64,000 bases of DNA from Oligoflexus sp. (GTDB taxonomy: Bacteria > Bdellovibrionota_B > Oligoflexia > Oligoflexales > Oligoflexaceae): NCBI GenBank assembly GCA_014378195.1, contig JACMOC010000043.1:1-64000 (forward strand). Reading direction: 5' to 3'. The notes beneath the pieces were generated by a model, which searched no databases, had not been told where the DNA came from, and saw only the letters and a list, made by a program, of their open reading frames with translations. Below, one piece after another: positions 36,221 to 45,081 of this stretch. The translations under genes and the position numbers were made by a program. Every line of letters begins with the position of its first letter. Within the stretch, counting starts at the first letter, position 1.

Positions 36221-39016
36221 ATGAACGGTGTGAACGACGGCGGCAAGTTTTCTTTCGCTAGCGGATCCAATATCAATTATCTCGAAGATTTGTACTTCCA
36301 GTACAAAAAAGATCCGACTGGCGTCGATCCTTCGATGAAGGCCTTTTTTGAAGGTTATGAGTTTGCCTCGGCCAATGGCTTGGGCGGCGCGACGGAAGGT
36401 GAGAGCGGCGACGGTATTGAAGCGAAGGTCGAAGATTATATCAATCTCTTCCGTCGACTTGGTCACCTCTCGGCTGACCTCAATCCTTTAGCCGATAAAC
36501 CAAGCCTCGACGATATGTTCTCGCCTGAGAAATGCGGTCTCGGTGGAGTGGATGCTGCTCGTCAGGTGCATCCAGCGAGTCTTCCAACCAAAGGTCCCAT
36601 ACCTTTTGGTGAAGTGCGCAAGCTTCTCGTTGATACGTACTGCTCGCACATCGGTGCAGACTTCCGCGACACGACTGATAACGAAGCGATTCACTGGCTC
36701 CAAAGCCAAATGGAATCGAATCACAATCGTCCTGTTCTCAGCACCGAACTCCAAAAACACGTCCTGAAAAAGCTGGTTCAGGCCGAAGGTTTTGAAAAAT
36801 TCCTTCAAGACCGCTACCTTGGTCAAAAACGATTCTCGATCGAAGGCCTTGATTCGATGATCTTATTAATGGATATCCTCGCGGATGAATCCGTTAAGGC
36901 ACATGCTGAAGAAGTCTGTGTGGGCATGGCTCACCGCGGCCGTCTCAACGTCCTTGCCAACTTCATGGGCAAGTCCTATGAGCAGATGATCAAGGAATTC
37001 GAAGGCGCGGAAATCGAAGCCTATGGTATTGACGGCGACGTGAAGTACCACAAGGGCTTTGCGAGCACGATCGACACCTTCTCAGGTGGCAAGATCCGCG
37101 CATACCTATCGCCGAATCCATCTCATCTCGAGGCTGTTAACCCAGTCGTGGAAGGTTTTGCCCGCGCCCGACAACGCCTCCTGAACGATATGAAGGACCG
37201 CAAACGCGTTCTTCCTCTTTTGATTCACGGTGATGCCGCGTTTATGGGTCAGGGCCTTGTGGCTGAAACCCTCAACCTTGCGGAACTTGAGTACTACAAA
37301 ACAGGCGGAACGATCCATATCATTTCGAACAACCAGGTTGGTTTCACAACTGATCCGGAAGACGCGCGTTCGAGTCGTTATGCTTCAACTATGGCTAAAA
37401 TCATTCGCGCTCCTGTTTTGCACGTCAATGCCGATGATCCGGAAGCGGTAATCTGGGTTGCTCAGCTTGCAGTTGCGTATCGCCAGAAGTTCCAGTGTGA
37501 TATTGTTATCGACTTGATCGGCTACCGCCGCCACGGTCACAACGAAACCGACGAGCCGAACTTCACACAGCCCGTTATGTACAAAAAAATCAAAGCCCAT
37601 CCTACGGTCTTGACGATTTACAGCGAAAAACTCATTAAAGAAGCGATCGTTACAGCCGATGACGTCGCCAAACAGATCAAAGAATTCCGTGATTTTCTGC
37701 AAGACTGTATGGAGAAAGTCCGCGCGGGCCTCGTTAACATCGTATCGACCACTCCGAAAGAGTTCGAAAGCGCGATGAAGATGGTGAAAGCCACTCCTGA
37801 GGATCTTTTTAAGCCTGTGAAAACATCTATCGATGGTGCTACAGTGAAAAAGATCGTTGAACGTATTACCTTTGTTCCAGAGGGTTTTACCCCGAACAGC
37901 AAAATCGATCGATTGCTTAAAGCGCGTCAGGAGATGCTGAATGGCGAAGGTGCGATCGACTGGGGCCTCGGCGAGGCTTTGGCCTACGGTTCGCTTGGAC
38001 TGGAAGGCAAACACGTGCGACTGTCCGGGCAAGATTGCCAACGCGGCACCTTCTCCCACCGACATGCCGTCATTCGTGATGCGGAGAATGGTAATAAGCT
38101 CTTCCTTCTCAATCAAATCGATCCAAAACAGGCCGCGGTCGAAGTCATCAACAGTCCTCTCTCCGAGCAAGGCGTTATGGGCTTTGAGTTTGGTTATACG
38201 ATCGCAGACCGTGACTCCCTCGTTCTTTGGGAGGCACAGTTTGGTGACTTTGTGAACGGCGCCCAGATCATCATTGATCAGTTCCTTGTCGCTTCAGAAG
38301 CGAAGTGGAAGCAGTCTTCCGGCCTTGTCCTTCTTTTGCCTCATGGCTACGAAGGTATGGGTCCAGAGCACTCAAGCGGGCGTCCTGAGCGATTCCTGCA
38401 ACTCTGCGGTGATTTCAACATCCAGGTCGCGAACCTAACAAAACCAGCTCAGTTATTTCACATACTCCGTCGTCAGCTGGCTCGTCCGTTCCGTAAACCT
38501 CTGGTGATCATGACGCCGAAGAGTCTTTTGCGGCATCCCCTGTGTATTTCGAAGACCGAAGAATTCACCAAAGGTAGCTTCCAGGAAGTTATTGATGATG
38601 GCGTGATCAAGAAAAAAAGCGATGTTCGTCGGGTCGTATTCTGCACGGGTAAGATCTTCTACGAACTTGATAAAGAGCGATTGGAATCGGCGAATAAAGA
38701 ACAAGTTGCAATCGTGCGCCTTGAGCAGCTTTATCCTTTCCCTGAAACTCAAATCCAAGAGGTTCTGAAAGGCTACGCCAATGCCGAAGAAATTCTCTGG
38801 GTTCAGGAAGAGCCGTCGAATATGGGGACATGGACATTTATCCGTCATCGACTTGAAGCTCTCGCGGGCGCCCTTAAGGTTAACTATTGTGGTCGACGTG
38901 ACGCAGGTACAACTGCGGAAGGATATTTGAAAGTTCACGAGAAGGAGCAAAAGCGCATCCTCCTTGAGGCTTTAGCCTTACCAGAAAAAGCAGTCAAGCG
39001 CGCCACCAAGTCTTGA
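36221..39016 (+). CDS. odhA: 2-oxoglutarate dehydrogenase E1 component
   Basis: A 931-residue thiamine-diphosphate enzyme that decarboxylates 2-oxoglutarate and passes succinyl to E2. Markers are the N-terminal NYLEDLYFQYKKDP, then GMAHRGRLNVLANF, LSPNPSHLEAVNPVVEGFAR, GDAAFMGQG, NNQVGFTT and RHGHNETDEP. The C-terminal half carries GQDCQRGTFSHRHAV and LLPHGYEGMGPEHSSGRPER. The length equals the E. coli enzyme. It starts 32 bases after lpd and is followed by a strong terminator, closing the operon. Confidence 0.96.
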   Translation: MNGVNDGGKFSFASGSNINYLEDLYFQYKKDPTGVDPSMKAFFEGYEFASANGLGGATEGESGDGIEAKVEDYINLFRRLGHLSADLNPLADKPSLDDMFSPEKCGLGGVDAARQVHPASLPTKGPIPFGEVRKLLVDTYCSHIGADFRDTTDNEAIHWLQSQMESNHNRPVLSTELQKHVLKKLVQAEGFEKFLQDRYLGQKRFSIEGLDSMILLMDILADESVKAHAEEVCVGMAHRGRLNVLANFMGKSYEQMIKEFEGAEIEAYGIDGDVKYHKGFASTIDTFSGGKIRAYLSPNPSHLEAVNPVVEGFARARQRLLNDMKDRKRVLPLLIHGDAAFMGQGLVAETLNLAELEYYKTGGTIHIISNNQVGFTTDPEDARSSRYASTMAKIIRAPVLHVNADDPEAVIWVAQLAVAYRQKFQCDIVIDLIGYRRHGHNETDEPNFTQPVMYKKIKAHPTVLTIYSEKLIKEAIVTADDVAKQIKEFRDFLQDCMEKVRAGLVNIVSTTPKEFESAMKMVKATPEDLFKPVKTSIDGATVKKIVERITFVPEGFTPNSKIDRLLKARQEMLNGEGAIDWGLGEALAYGSLGLEGKHVRLSGQDCQRGTFSHRHAVIRDAENGNKLFLLNQIDPKQAAVEVINSPLSEQGVMGFEFGYTIADRDSLVLWEAQFGDFVNGAQIIIDQFLVASEAKWKQSSGLVLLLPHGYEGMGPEHSSGRPERFLQLCGDFNIQVANLTKPAQLFHILRRQLARPFRKPLVIMTPKSLLRHPLCISKTEEFTKGSFQEVIDDGVIKKKSDVRRVVFCTGKIFYELDKERLESANKEQVAIVRLEQLYPFPETQIQEVLKGYANAEEILWVQEEPSNMGTWTFIRHRLEALAGALKVNYCGRRDAGTTAEGYLKVHEKEQKRILLEALALPEKAVKRATKS

Positions 39017-39036
39017 TTTTTAGTGAAATGAATAGA

Positions 39037-39062
39037 AAGCCCGGTGTAAACCGGGCTTTTTT
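39037..39062 (+). terminator. Intrinsic terminator of the odh operon
   Basis: The stem AAGCCCGG/CCGGGCTT (39037-39044 and 39051-39058) with a T-run through 39062. Confidence 0.9.
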
Positions 39063-39157
39063 GCGTCAGAACTGTATTTCAAGCAAGTATGTGTTGACTT
39101 GAAATCTGAAACTTATTAGCTTCTCCAGACTTCGGGAATACCGGAGTAAGTGTTCAT

Positions 39158-39247
39158 GGAGAGGTGGCAGAGTGGTTGATTGCGCACGCCTGGAACGCGT
39201 GTAGATGGGAAACCGTCTCGAGGGTTCAAATCCCTCTCTCTCCGCCA
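39158..39247 (+). tRNA. tRNA-Ser (anticodon GGA)
   Basis: The cloverleaf reads from the acceptor GGAGAGG to an encoded CCA (39245-39247). The anticodon loop CTGGAAC gives GGA. The long variable arm expected of a class II serine tRNA is present. Confidence 0.95.
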
Positions 39248-39280
39248 CTTGAAAAAGTGGTATACTCAACCCCGAGTCGC

Positions 39281-39300
39281 TCACGCTGCTTCCGCTTAAA

Positions 39301-39311
<11 letters not shown>
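39281..39311 (+). repeat. 9-bp inverted repeat at the SRP RNA 5' end
   Basis: TCACGCTGC (39281-39289) is a perfect inverted complement of GCAGCGTGA (39303-39311). The right arm is also the 5' strand of the SRP RNA terminal helix. A longer transcript could form this hairpin instead. It may help 5' processing, or mark a leader that competes with mature folding. Confidence 0.5.
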
Positions 39312-39418
<107 letters not shown>

Positions 39419-39496
39419 TTTTTCACTTTCTCCAGCTTCATCCTCATCAAAAACGTGCTATTTCTATAGCTTCAGAGATCTCTGAGGAGGCATTGC

Positions 39497-41791
39497 TTGT
39501 CTTATTTATCCCTTGCCCGAAAATATAGACCAAACACCTTTGCCGACCTTGTTGGTCAAGAATCTGTGGGCTTAGCGCTGAGCAACGCAATACGTTTGAA
39601 ACGCGAACCGCGTGGCGTCATCTTTACTGGCGTTCGCGGTATCGGGAAAACAACGACTGCCCGCATCTACGCCAAGGCTTTAAATTGCGAAAAAGGCCCG
39701 ACACCAGAACCCTGTAATGTGTGTGCAAGTTGCCTTGCGATTCAACATGGTACGCACGAAGATGTCCTCGAAATCGATGGCGCATCCAACACAGGCGTAG
39801 ACGATGTTCGGGCTTTGCAGGAAACTCTGGCTTACGTTCCGCAGCGATCGCCTTACAAAGTTTATATCATCGACGAAGTTCATATGCTGTCCGTCAGTGC
39901 CTTCAATGCTTTATTGAAGACATTAGAGGAGCCGCCGGAACATGTCGTATTCATTTTCGCAACGACCGAACTCCACAAGGTTCCGGAAACGATACAAAGT
40001 CGTTGCCAGATTTTTCATTTGCAGAAGATCTCAACGCAACTCACCAAAAAACGCATTGCCGATATTTTAACGGCAGAACACGTACCCTTCGAAGATCGTG
40101 CGATTCAATGGATAGCGCGCGAAGGCAAAGGTTCGCTTCGGGATGCATTGACTCTACTCGATCAGGTAATTGCAGTCGGCGGTGGCAGTGTTCAGTGGGA
40201 AGCTGTGGAGCCGATGGTCAACACCGGACATGCGGAACCGGTCTACGAACTTCTCAAAATGCTTTTGCAGAAAAATATGGCGGGACTTCTCGCTGTAATC
40301 GCCCGTTGGGACCAGGAAGGCCTTGCGATGACCATACTCGTCGAAGAGTTGGTTAAAGCCTGCCGAAATGCTTTTATCTTAAAATCAATGCCCACGCAGA
40401 ATACTGAACTTGATCTTCTGGACCTGGAAGACCGTGAACAGGAAACGCTCCGCAATGTTGGTAAAGAAGCACAGACCTTTGATCTTAATCGGATATTCCG
40501 CACTTTTGTAAAGTGCCTCGACGATCTACGTAATAGTGAGCTCGATCGTTTTGTGGTCGAAAATTATGCTATGGAATGGTGTCTGGATCCGGGTCTTCCG
40601 GATTTGACGAGTTTATTTCAAGCCCACAGCTCTGGCGGCACCCACGCTCCGCAGGTGTCTGCGCCTATGAGTGCCGCTCCAGTTTCTGTTTCTCTTTCTC
40701 TTTCTCCAACTGCACAGGTGAATATAGGTCCGCAGGGCCTAGTAGCAACACCTCCTCTATCGCCTCCTGTTTCTTCGCCCACGGGTACTTCGGGCGGGAG
40801 CGGGTCCTTTGACTTAAGGAATCGCTGGAAACAGACTAGTGCGCAGATGACGGGAGGGACGGCAGCTCCGTCTTCAGCCTCTGCCGCTACACCTCCTTCC
40901 GTTTCTACTCCTACGGCATCGGCAGCCCCCCATGTGATGCCGCGCGCTGAGGCTTCCACGATACCATCTTATGCATCAGGTCCAGTTAAGAGTAACGTCG
41001 CAACAGCGCCTGTATATGCCGCTTCTCCTATTCCTGATGCGCCGATTCAAAAGGCACCTGAACCGCTCGCTTCGGAAATACCGACGACATCCCTTTTGTC
41101 GAAAACCAATACCTTTGCCGATAAGATGAAAGAGCGGGGAAAAGAAGCGGATAAAGATGCCTCAGCGGCCCAGGCGATTGCCCATGCGAAAGCTGTACCA
41201 ACAGCAGCTCCGCAGGCACCCGCTCCTGCTCCTGCTTCGACTCCTGCTCGTGTAACCTCCACCCCAGAGCCGGCTCCAGAGCCGGCGGCAACACGTGAGA
41301 TTCCTGAAGAAGTTAAGGCGGACATTCCTGTTCCTACGGTTTCAGCTTCTTCGGGAGCATCTACGGGGAAAGTCGCGTGGCCAGAGACCTGGAAACATTT
41401 TGTTGATGAATGGAAAAAGCAAAAACCTCTCCAGGCGCGTGTTTTAGAAGAAACCTATAGTCTGGAGTACACGCCCCAGAGAATCAAATTAGCCGTCGAG
41501 GCCGAAAGTTTGGCGGGGCAAAAACTCCTGCATCTTGATACCCGGAAAAAGCTCCTTGTGCATTTTGAGCAGCTCTTTGGGTTTAAAGGTATTCTCGATG
41601 TTATTCCCAAAGGCGAACTCGCTCCAGAAGCCGACAACGAACCGGAATTCCGCGAAACGCTTTTGGAAACGAAACAGAAGATCAAAGCCAAGGAACGCGA
41701 CGACCTGAAAAATCTGCTTCAGGAGCACCCACTTACGCGTGAGGCTATTCTCGCGTTTGATGGTACAATCGAAGCCATTGAGGTTCAATAG
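39497..41791 (+). CDS. dnaX: DNA polymerase III subunits gamma/tau
   Basis: A 764-residue clamp-loader ATPase. TTG 39497 is chosen since GAGGAGG lies 6 bases upstream. AAA+ motifs: Walker A VRGIGKTT, zinc-module cysteines in NCEKGPTPEPCNVCASC, DEVHMLS (Walker B), TTELHKVPETIQSRC (sensor and arginine finger). A long Pro/Ala/Ser-rich linker (about residues 370-625) leads to a tau-type C-terminal domain that would bind DnaE and DnaB. I saw no obvious slippery site for a short gamma form. tRNA-Ser and ffs lie just upstream. The usual ybaB-recR genes do not follow. Confidence 0.95.
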   Translation: MSYLSLARKYRPNTFADLVGQESVGLALSNAIRLKREPRGVIFTGVRGIGKTTTARIYAKALNCEKGPTPEPCNVCASCLAIQHGTHEDVLEIDGASNTGVDDVRALQETLAYVPQRSPYKVYIIDEVHMLSVSAFNALLKTLEEPPEHVVFIFATTELHKVPETIQSRCQIFHLQKISTQLTKKRIADILTAEHVPFEDRAIQWIAREGKGSLRDALTLLDQVIAVGGGSVQWEAVEPMVNTGHAEPVYELLKMLLQKNMAGLLAVIARWDQEGLAMTILVEELVKACRNAFILKSMPTQNTELDLLDLEDREQETLRNVGKEAQTFDLNRIFRTFVKCLDDLRNSELDRFVVENYAMEWCLDPGLPDLTSLFQAHSSGGTHAPQVSAPMSAAPVSVSLSLSPTAQVNIGPQGLVATPPLSPPVSSPTGTSGGSGSFDLRNRWKQTSAQMTGGTAAPSSASAATPPSVSTPTASAAPHVMPRAEASTIPSYASGPVKSNVATAPVYAASPIPDAPIQKAPEPLASEIPTTSLLSKTNTFADKMKERGKEADKDASAAQAIAHAKAVPTAAPQAPAPAPASTPARVTSTPEPAPEPAATREIPEEVKADIPVPTVSASSGASTGKVAWPETWKHFVDEWKKQKPLQARVLEETYSLEYTPQRIKLAVEAESLAGQKLLHLDTRKKLLVHFEQLFGFKGILDVIPKGELAPEADNEPEFRETLLETKQKIKAKERDDLKNLLQEHPLTREAILAFDGTIEAIEVQ

Positions 41792-41811
41792 CACGGTAGG
41801 AGGTCTCGGTT

Positions 41812-42390
41812 ATGGCCTATGCAAATTTCGAGACTCGCGAGATACACTGCAAGATTCTATACGTCGGAGCCAAAGGCTCCGGCAAAACTGAGAATCTCAA
41901 ATCGATCTATCATAAAACTCAGGTTCGTCTTACACACGAACCCATGACGTTTGAAGACAAACTCAACGCTCCTTTTGAATTTATTCCGTTGTCCATCGGC
42001 CAGCTCAAAGATTTTCATGTCAAACTCCATATCTATACGCTACCAGAGCACAATCTTTACCCGACCTTCAATATGGTGGTGACGCGTGGTATCGATGGCC
42101 TCGTTTTTGTCGTGGATTCAAGCCTCAGCGCCCTGCAGGACAACATAGATGCCTGGGTGAAGCTTAAAGAGACCCTGACGCAGGAGGGTTACAACCTCAG
42201 CGCTCTGCCGCGCGTCCTGCAATACAACAAACGCGACGAACCGGATGCCCTGACTCTTGAAGCCCTTCGCAGTGAATTTAACACGCACGGTCTTGCCGAT
42301 GTGGAAGCCGTCGCGACTCAACATCTCGGTACCATGGAAACAGTCCAGAAAATCTCCGGCCTTGTTTTAGATGAACTAGGCAAAAGCTAA
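41812..42390 (+). CDS. MglA-family small Ras-like GTPase, altered catalytic residues
   Basis: 192 residues closely matching the length and order of Myxococcus MglA, the polarity GTPase. The P-loop is VGAKGSGKTENL, the downstream YNKRDEPDAL is the NKxD site, and GIDGLVFVVDSS is the Walker B strand. Two catalytic positions differ from what I recall of MglA: TVPGQ is here TLPEH (switch II Gly and catalytic Gln lost), and the activating Arg before FDFLPLS is a Leu (KLNAPFEFIPLS). So it may bind GTP but hydrolyse it poorly or differently. It lies 20 bases after dnaX and 17 before an unknown gene. Confidence 0.85.
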   Translation: MAYANFETREIHCKILYVGAKGSGKTENLKSIYHKTQVRLTHEPMTFEDKLNAPFEFIPLSIGQLKDFHVKLHIYTLPEHNLYPTFNMVVTRGIDGLVFVVDSSLSALQDNIDAWVKLKETLTQEGYNLSALPRVLQYNKRDEPDALTLEALRSEFNTHGLADVEAVATQHLGTMETVQKISGLVLDELGKS

Positions 42391-42407
42391 ACCGGAAGGG
42401 TTCGCGC

Positions 42408-42893
42408 ATGTATCTTACCAAAGCTCCCACGCTCACTATCCTCGTGCCTATTTATGACGGTTCGGGGATTATGCGATTTCCTCATTCAGGCGGGCCTTAT
42501 TTTGGGCTGCATTGTATGGTTGATAATGCGTTTCCCCTCAGCCGACAAGCTCAGCAATGCGTCGCAAAATTTTTCGGACGTGATGATCTTAATGACAAAT
42601 TTGATCCAGTTGCTGCAATCGATCCGGTTTTGCGTCTTGAGGGCGAAGCTTCATCGGTTCTTTTCCTTATGAAGCCCAAGGGCTCTTCGATCGAAGCCGA
42701 TCCCAATTGGTTTACGATCGCGCAGGTTCTTCGCAGCCTTCCCTCGGGTCCCAACCGACTCGCTTACATGAAAGCCCTACAGCATATGGCAGGCGCTGCC
42801 GATGCCGAAATCTCCGTCCTCGAAGTCGACGACGAAGTCCGTAAAAGGCTTAAGGAACTCGCAAGCGAAACTCCAAAAAATTTGTTAGACTAA
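42408..42893 (+). CDS. Unknown protein downstream of the MglA-like GTPase
   Basis: 161 residues with no family I recognise. It is a soluble globular protein with SGGPYFGLHCMVDNAFPLS, RLEGEASSVLFLMKPKG and a charged helical tail (DDEVRKRLKELASETPKNL). It does not read like MglB (roadblock fold), the usual MglA partner. Its tight 17-base spacing suggests a functional link to the GTPase, for example as effector or regulator, but this is inference. Confidence 0.65.
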   Translation: MYLTKAPTLTILVPIYDGSGIMRFPHSGGPYFGLHCMVDNAFPLSRQAQQCVAKFFGRDDLNDKFDPVAAIDPVLRLEGEASSVLFLMKPKGSSIEADPNWFTIAQVLRSLPSGPNRLAYMKALQHMAGAADAEISVLEVDDEVRKRLKELASETPKNLLD

Positions 42894-42939
42894 GCTCACC
42901 TACTAACAACAACGACATTGCTTCTGGAGGATTAGGCCC

Positions 42940-43749
42940 GTGAAAAAGCTTTTGGCCTTACTCGTCTGTTTGTGGAGTTCACACTCCTATGCTTTCCCGT
43001 TCAAGTGTGACAAGGAACAAAACCGCTGTGAGGTCCAAACCAAGCGTCTCACCGTAGGCGACAAGATCGGCGTTTTCACGAGTGATAAACAACTCGTTGC
43101 CCTTGGTGAAGTCACCGACATCGACGGTGGTCGGCGTATTGTCAAAATCACAAAAAAATGGGGACCTCTTTTAAGAAACCATGACATCGATATCATCAAG
43201 GATGAGTTCTCCACTAATCCCGAATCTCATTACACGATAATTACACCGCTGCCTCCCATGGTCTGGGACGTACAGTTGGCCTTGGTTAATATCGGTGTCG
43301 GTGACGGATTTTTCGGGGAAGAAGTCAGTGGCCTCTTTTTAAAGCATTTCGCCCGTGATCTCTCCTACTATGCCCGGCTTAGTTATTTGACCGGTAGCGG
43401 TAAGGCTTCAGATAATCTCGATGGTGCTAATGCTCAGAGCCTAAAAATCAGCAACATCGGTCTAACGGGTGGATTAAGCGAAATGATCCAGCCGTCCAGT
43501 ACTATCGCTGTGAGACTTGACGGTGAACTGGGAGTGGGGATCGGAAACGTAAAACTCGGTGGTGGATTCAACGAAAACAAGGTTCTTAATAATCGCTTCA
43601 AAGATGGTGCGGGCCTTGACGCGCGTGTCGGTGCAGCTGCTGTATGGCGGAGAGATGGCCTTCAGCCCGAACTCGGTCTCGCCATTGTGCACTTGCACTC
43701 TTCAAACAATGCTGCGATTTTTATCGGCGTAAATGGTTCATTCCGCTGA
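42940..43749 (+). CDS. Secreted protein with probable beta-barrel C-terminus
   Basis: 269 residues starting at GTG 42940 with GGAGG 9 bases upstream. A signal peptide ends SYA near residue 18. The mature N-terminus (two Cys, FKCDKEQNRCEV) and a beta-rich region KLTVGDKIGVFT-like lead to a glycine-rich C-terminal half with alternating strands (RLDGELGVGIGNVKLGGGF, VGAAAVWRRDGLQPELGL) ending in GSFR-like strands. This suits an outer-membrane barrel or envelope protein. No family is recognised. It is the last gene of the dnaX-mglA run and meets the lysC terminator. Confidence 0.65.
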   Translation: MKKLLALLVCLWSSHSYAFPFKCDKEQNRCEVQTKRLTVGDKIGVFTSDKQLVALGEVTDIDGGRRIVKITKKWGPLLRNHDIDIIKDEFSTNPESHYTIITPLPPMVWDVQLALVNIGVGDGFFGEEVSGLFLKHFARDLSYYARLSYLTGSGKASDNLDGANAQSLKISNIGLTGGLSEMIQPSSTIAVRLDGELGVGIGNVKLGGGFNENKVLNNRFKDGAGLDARVGAAAVWRRDGLQPELGLAIVHLHSSNNAAIFIGVNGSFR

Positions 43750-43774
43750 AAAAAAGGCCCTCTTAGCGAGGGCC
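43749..43774 (-). terminator. Terminator of lysC, usable on both strands
   Basis: The stem GGCCCTC/GAGGGCC (43756-43762 and 43768-43774) is followed on the minus strand by a seven-base T-run. It lies between the convergent barrel gene and lysC. Confidence 0.85.
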
Positions 43775-43785
43775 GTATCGTCAAG

Positions 43786-44964
43786 CTATTCGACAACCGC
43801 CTTATGCAGTCTTTCTAGAATTTCCTCCATATGCCCGCCCTGAATAAACATATTCATCACGTTGTTTTTGCAATCAAACAAAACAGTCGGCTTTTGCAGG
43901 CTCGCCAAGGCTTTTTCAATGACGGTCGGCTCTTGCCAGAAGCCATCGCCAACTGCGGTCACACAGATCAATCCCGTGTGCAGGACACTGAGTGGAATTT
44001 TGAGGTCTTGAAGCCTGTGTTCCAGCTTTGGTAAAACCCCACCGGAAACAACAAGTTCAACCCCCGTCTTACCGCTCTCACTGCACTGCTGCACAAACAA
44101 AGGATGTTCGCCCTGAGTGTATAGATAACTCAAAATTTCGGAAATTTTTGAAGAATCCATATCGATGCGCAGCCAGGCCAGATCCTTGCGATGCGTAATG
44201 GCGTGAACGATTGCTTTTTCCACGGGTTTGACGCTCCCTATCATTGTTCCATGCGTTTCGAGATTAAAACTTGAGCGTATCTCCAGCGGGATTTGGAATT
44301 TCTTTGCAAGATGAACGCCACGGTTGTGCACCACACCGGAGCCATACCAGGTGAGGTTGCTCAGAGTATCCCAGCTCATTGCAGGCAACACACGCGCATG
44401 GGAAACAAATCGAGGATCAGCACTGCAAACACCATCGACATCTTTATAGATCTGACAACGATCCGCTTTGAGAGTGTGCGTAAGAGCAATCGCGGTGAGG
44501 TCAGAACCACCGCGACCCAGTGTCGTGATTTCTTTTTCTTGCTCTGACATTCCTTGAAAACCCGCAACGATCACCAGCTTGTTATCTTCTAGGGCACGTC
44601 GTATTCTGTCCCCTAAAATACGGTTAATCCGAGCATTTCCAAAGGTATTATCCGTCAGAATGCCGCTCTGTGACCCGGTGAAAGACACAGTCGGAATTTT
44701 GAGCTCGTTCAGCGCAATCGATAGGAGTGACATTGTCATGCGTTCGCCGACGCTGAGGAGCATATCCACTTCGCGCTGCGGCGGGTTCGTGCTGAGTTTA
44801 AGAGCCATCTCCAGCAATTCATCGGTCTGCTGGCCCATCGCACTTACAACGACTACGAGGCTGTGCCCCTGGCGATACGTCGATGCAATGTGAGCTGCAA
44901 CGCTTTTTATGCGGTCTAGCGTGCCGACGGACGTGCCGCCATATTTCTGGATATATAGACTCAA
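43786..44964 (-). CDS. lysC: Aspartate kinase
   Basis: About 392 residues. The TTG at 44964 gives the family N-terminus LSLYIQKYGGTSVGT with GAGGAA upstream; the in-frame extension to 45036 would leave 45 bases before the divergent recQ gene. Catalytic features: KYGGTSV, VVVVSAMGQQTD, ITTLGRGGSDLTAIAL and YKDVDGVCSADPR. The C-terminal ~140 residues form an ACT-type regulatory region, which in this family senses lysine or threonine. It phosphorylates aspartate as the first step to lysine, threonine and methionine. It is a monofunctional chain. Confidence 0.94.
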   Translation of the reverse strand: MSLYIQKYGGTSVGTLDRIKSVAAHIASTYRQGHSLVVVVSAMGQQTDELLEMALKLSTNPPQREVDMLLSVGERMTMSLLSIALNELKIPTVSFTGSQSGILTDNTFGNARINRILGDRIRRALEDNKLVIVAGFQGMSEQEKEITTLGRGGSDLTAIALTHTLKADRCQIYKDVDGVCSADPRFVSHARVLPAMSWDTLSNLTWYGSGVVHNRGVHLAKKFQIPLEIRSSFNLETHGTMIGSVKPVEKAIVHAITHRKDLAWLRIDMDSSKISEILSYLYTQGEHPLFVQQCSESGKTGVELVVSGGVLPKLEHRLQDLKIPLSVLHTGLICVTAVGDGFWQEPTVIEKALASLQKPTVLFDCKNNVMNMFIQGGHMEEILERLHKAVVE

Positions 44965-45081
44965 TGTACATTCCTCATTGAAATCTGTGATTTCAGGCAA
45001 ATTATCAGCTATGGTGAACCTAGGTAAAGTCATCACGACAGTTTATCTTGTTCATCGTGCAGAAAGTGAACCGGGTCCAGT

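Noticed and set aside
37385..38170. 261-codon minus-strand open frame inside odhA
   Set aside because: Antisense shadow of a highly conserved gene, with no recognisable domain or ribosome binding site.
39497..41791. dnaX programmed frameshift making a short gamma subunit
   Set aside because: I found no A-rich slippery site like that of E. coli; the frame is open throughout.
42408..42893. The gene after the MglA homologue being MglB
   Set aside because: Its sequence lacks the roadblock-like pattern of MglB; length alone is similar.
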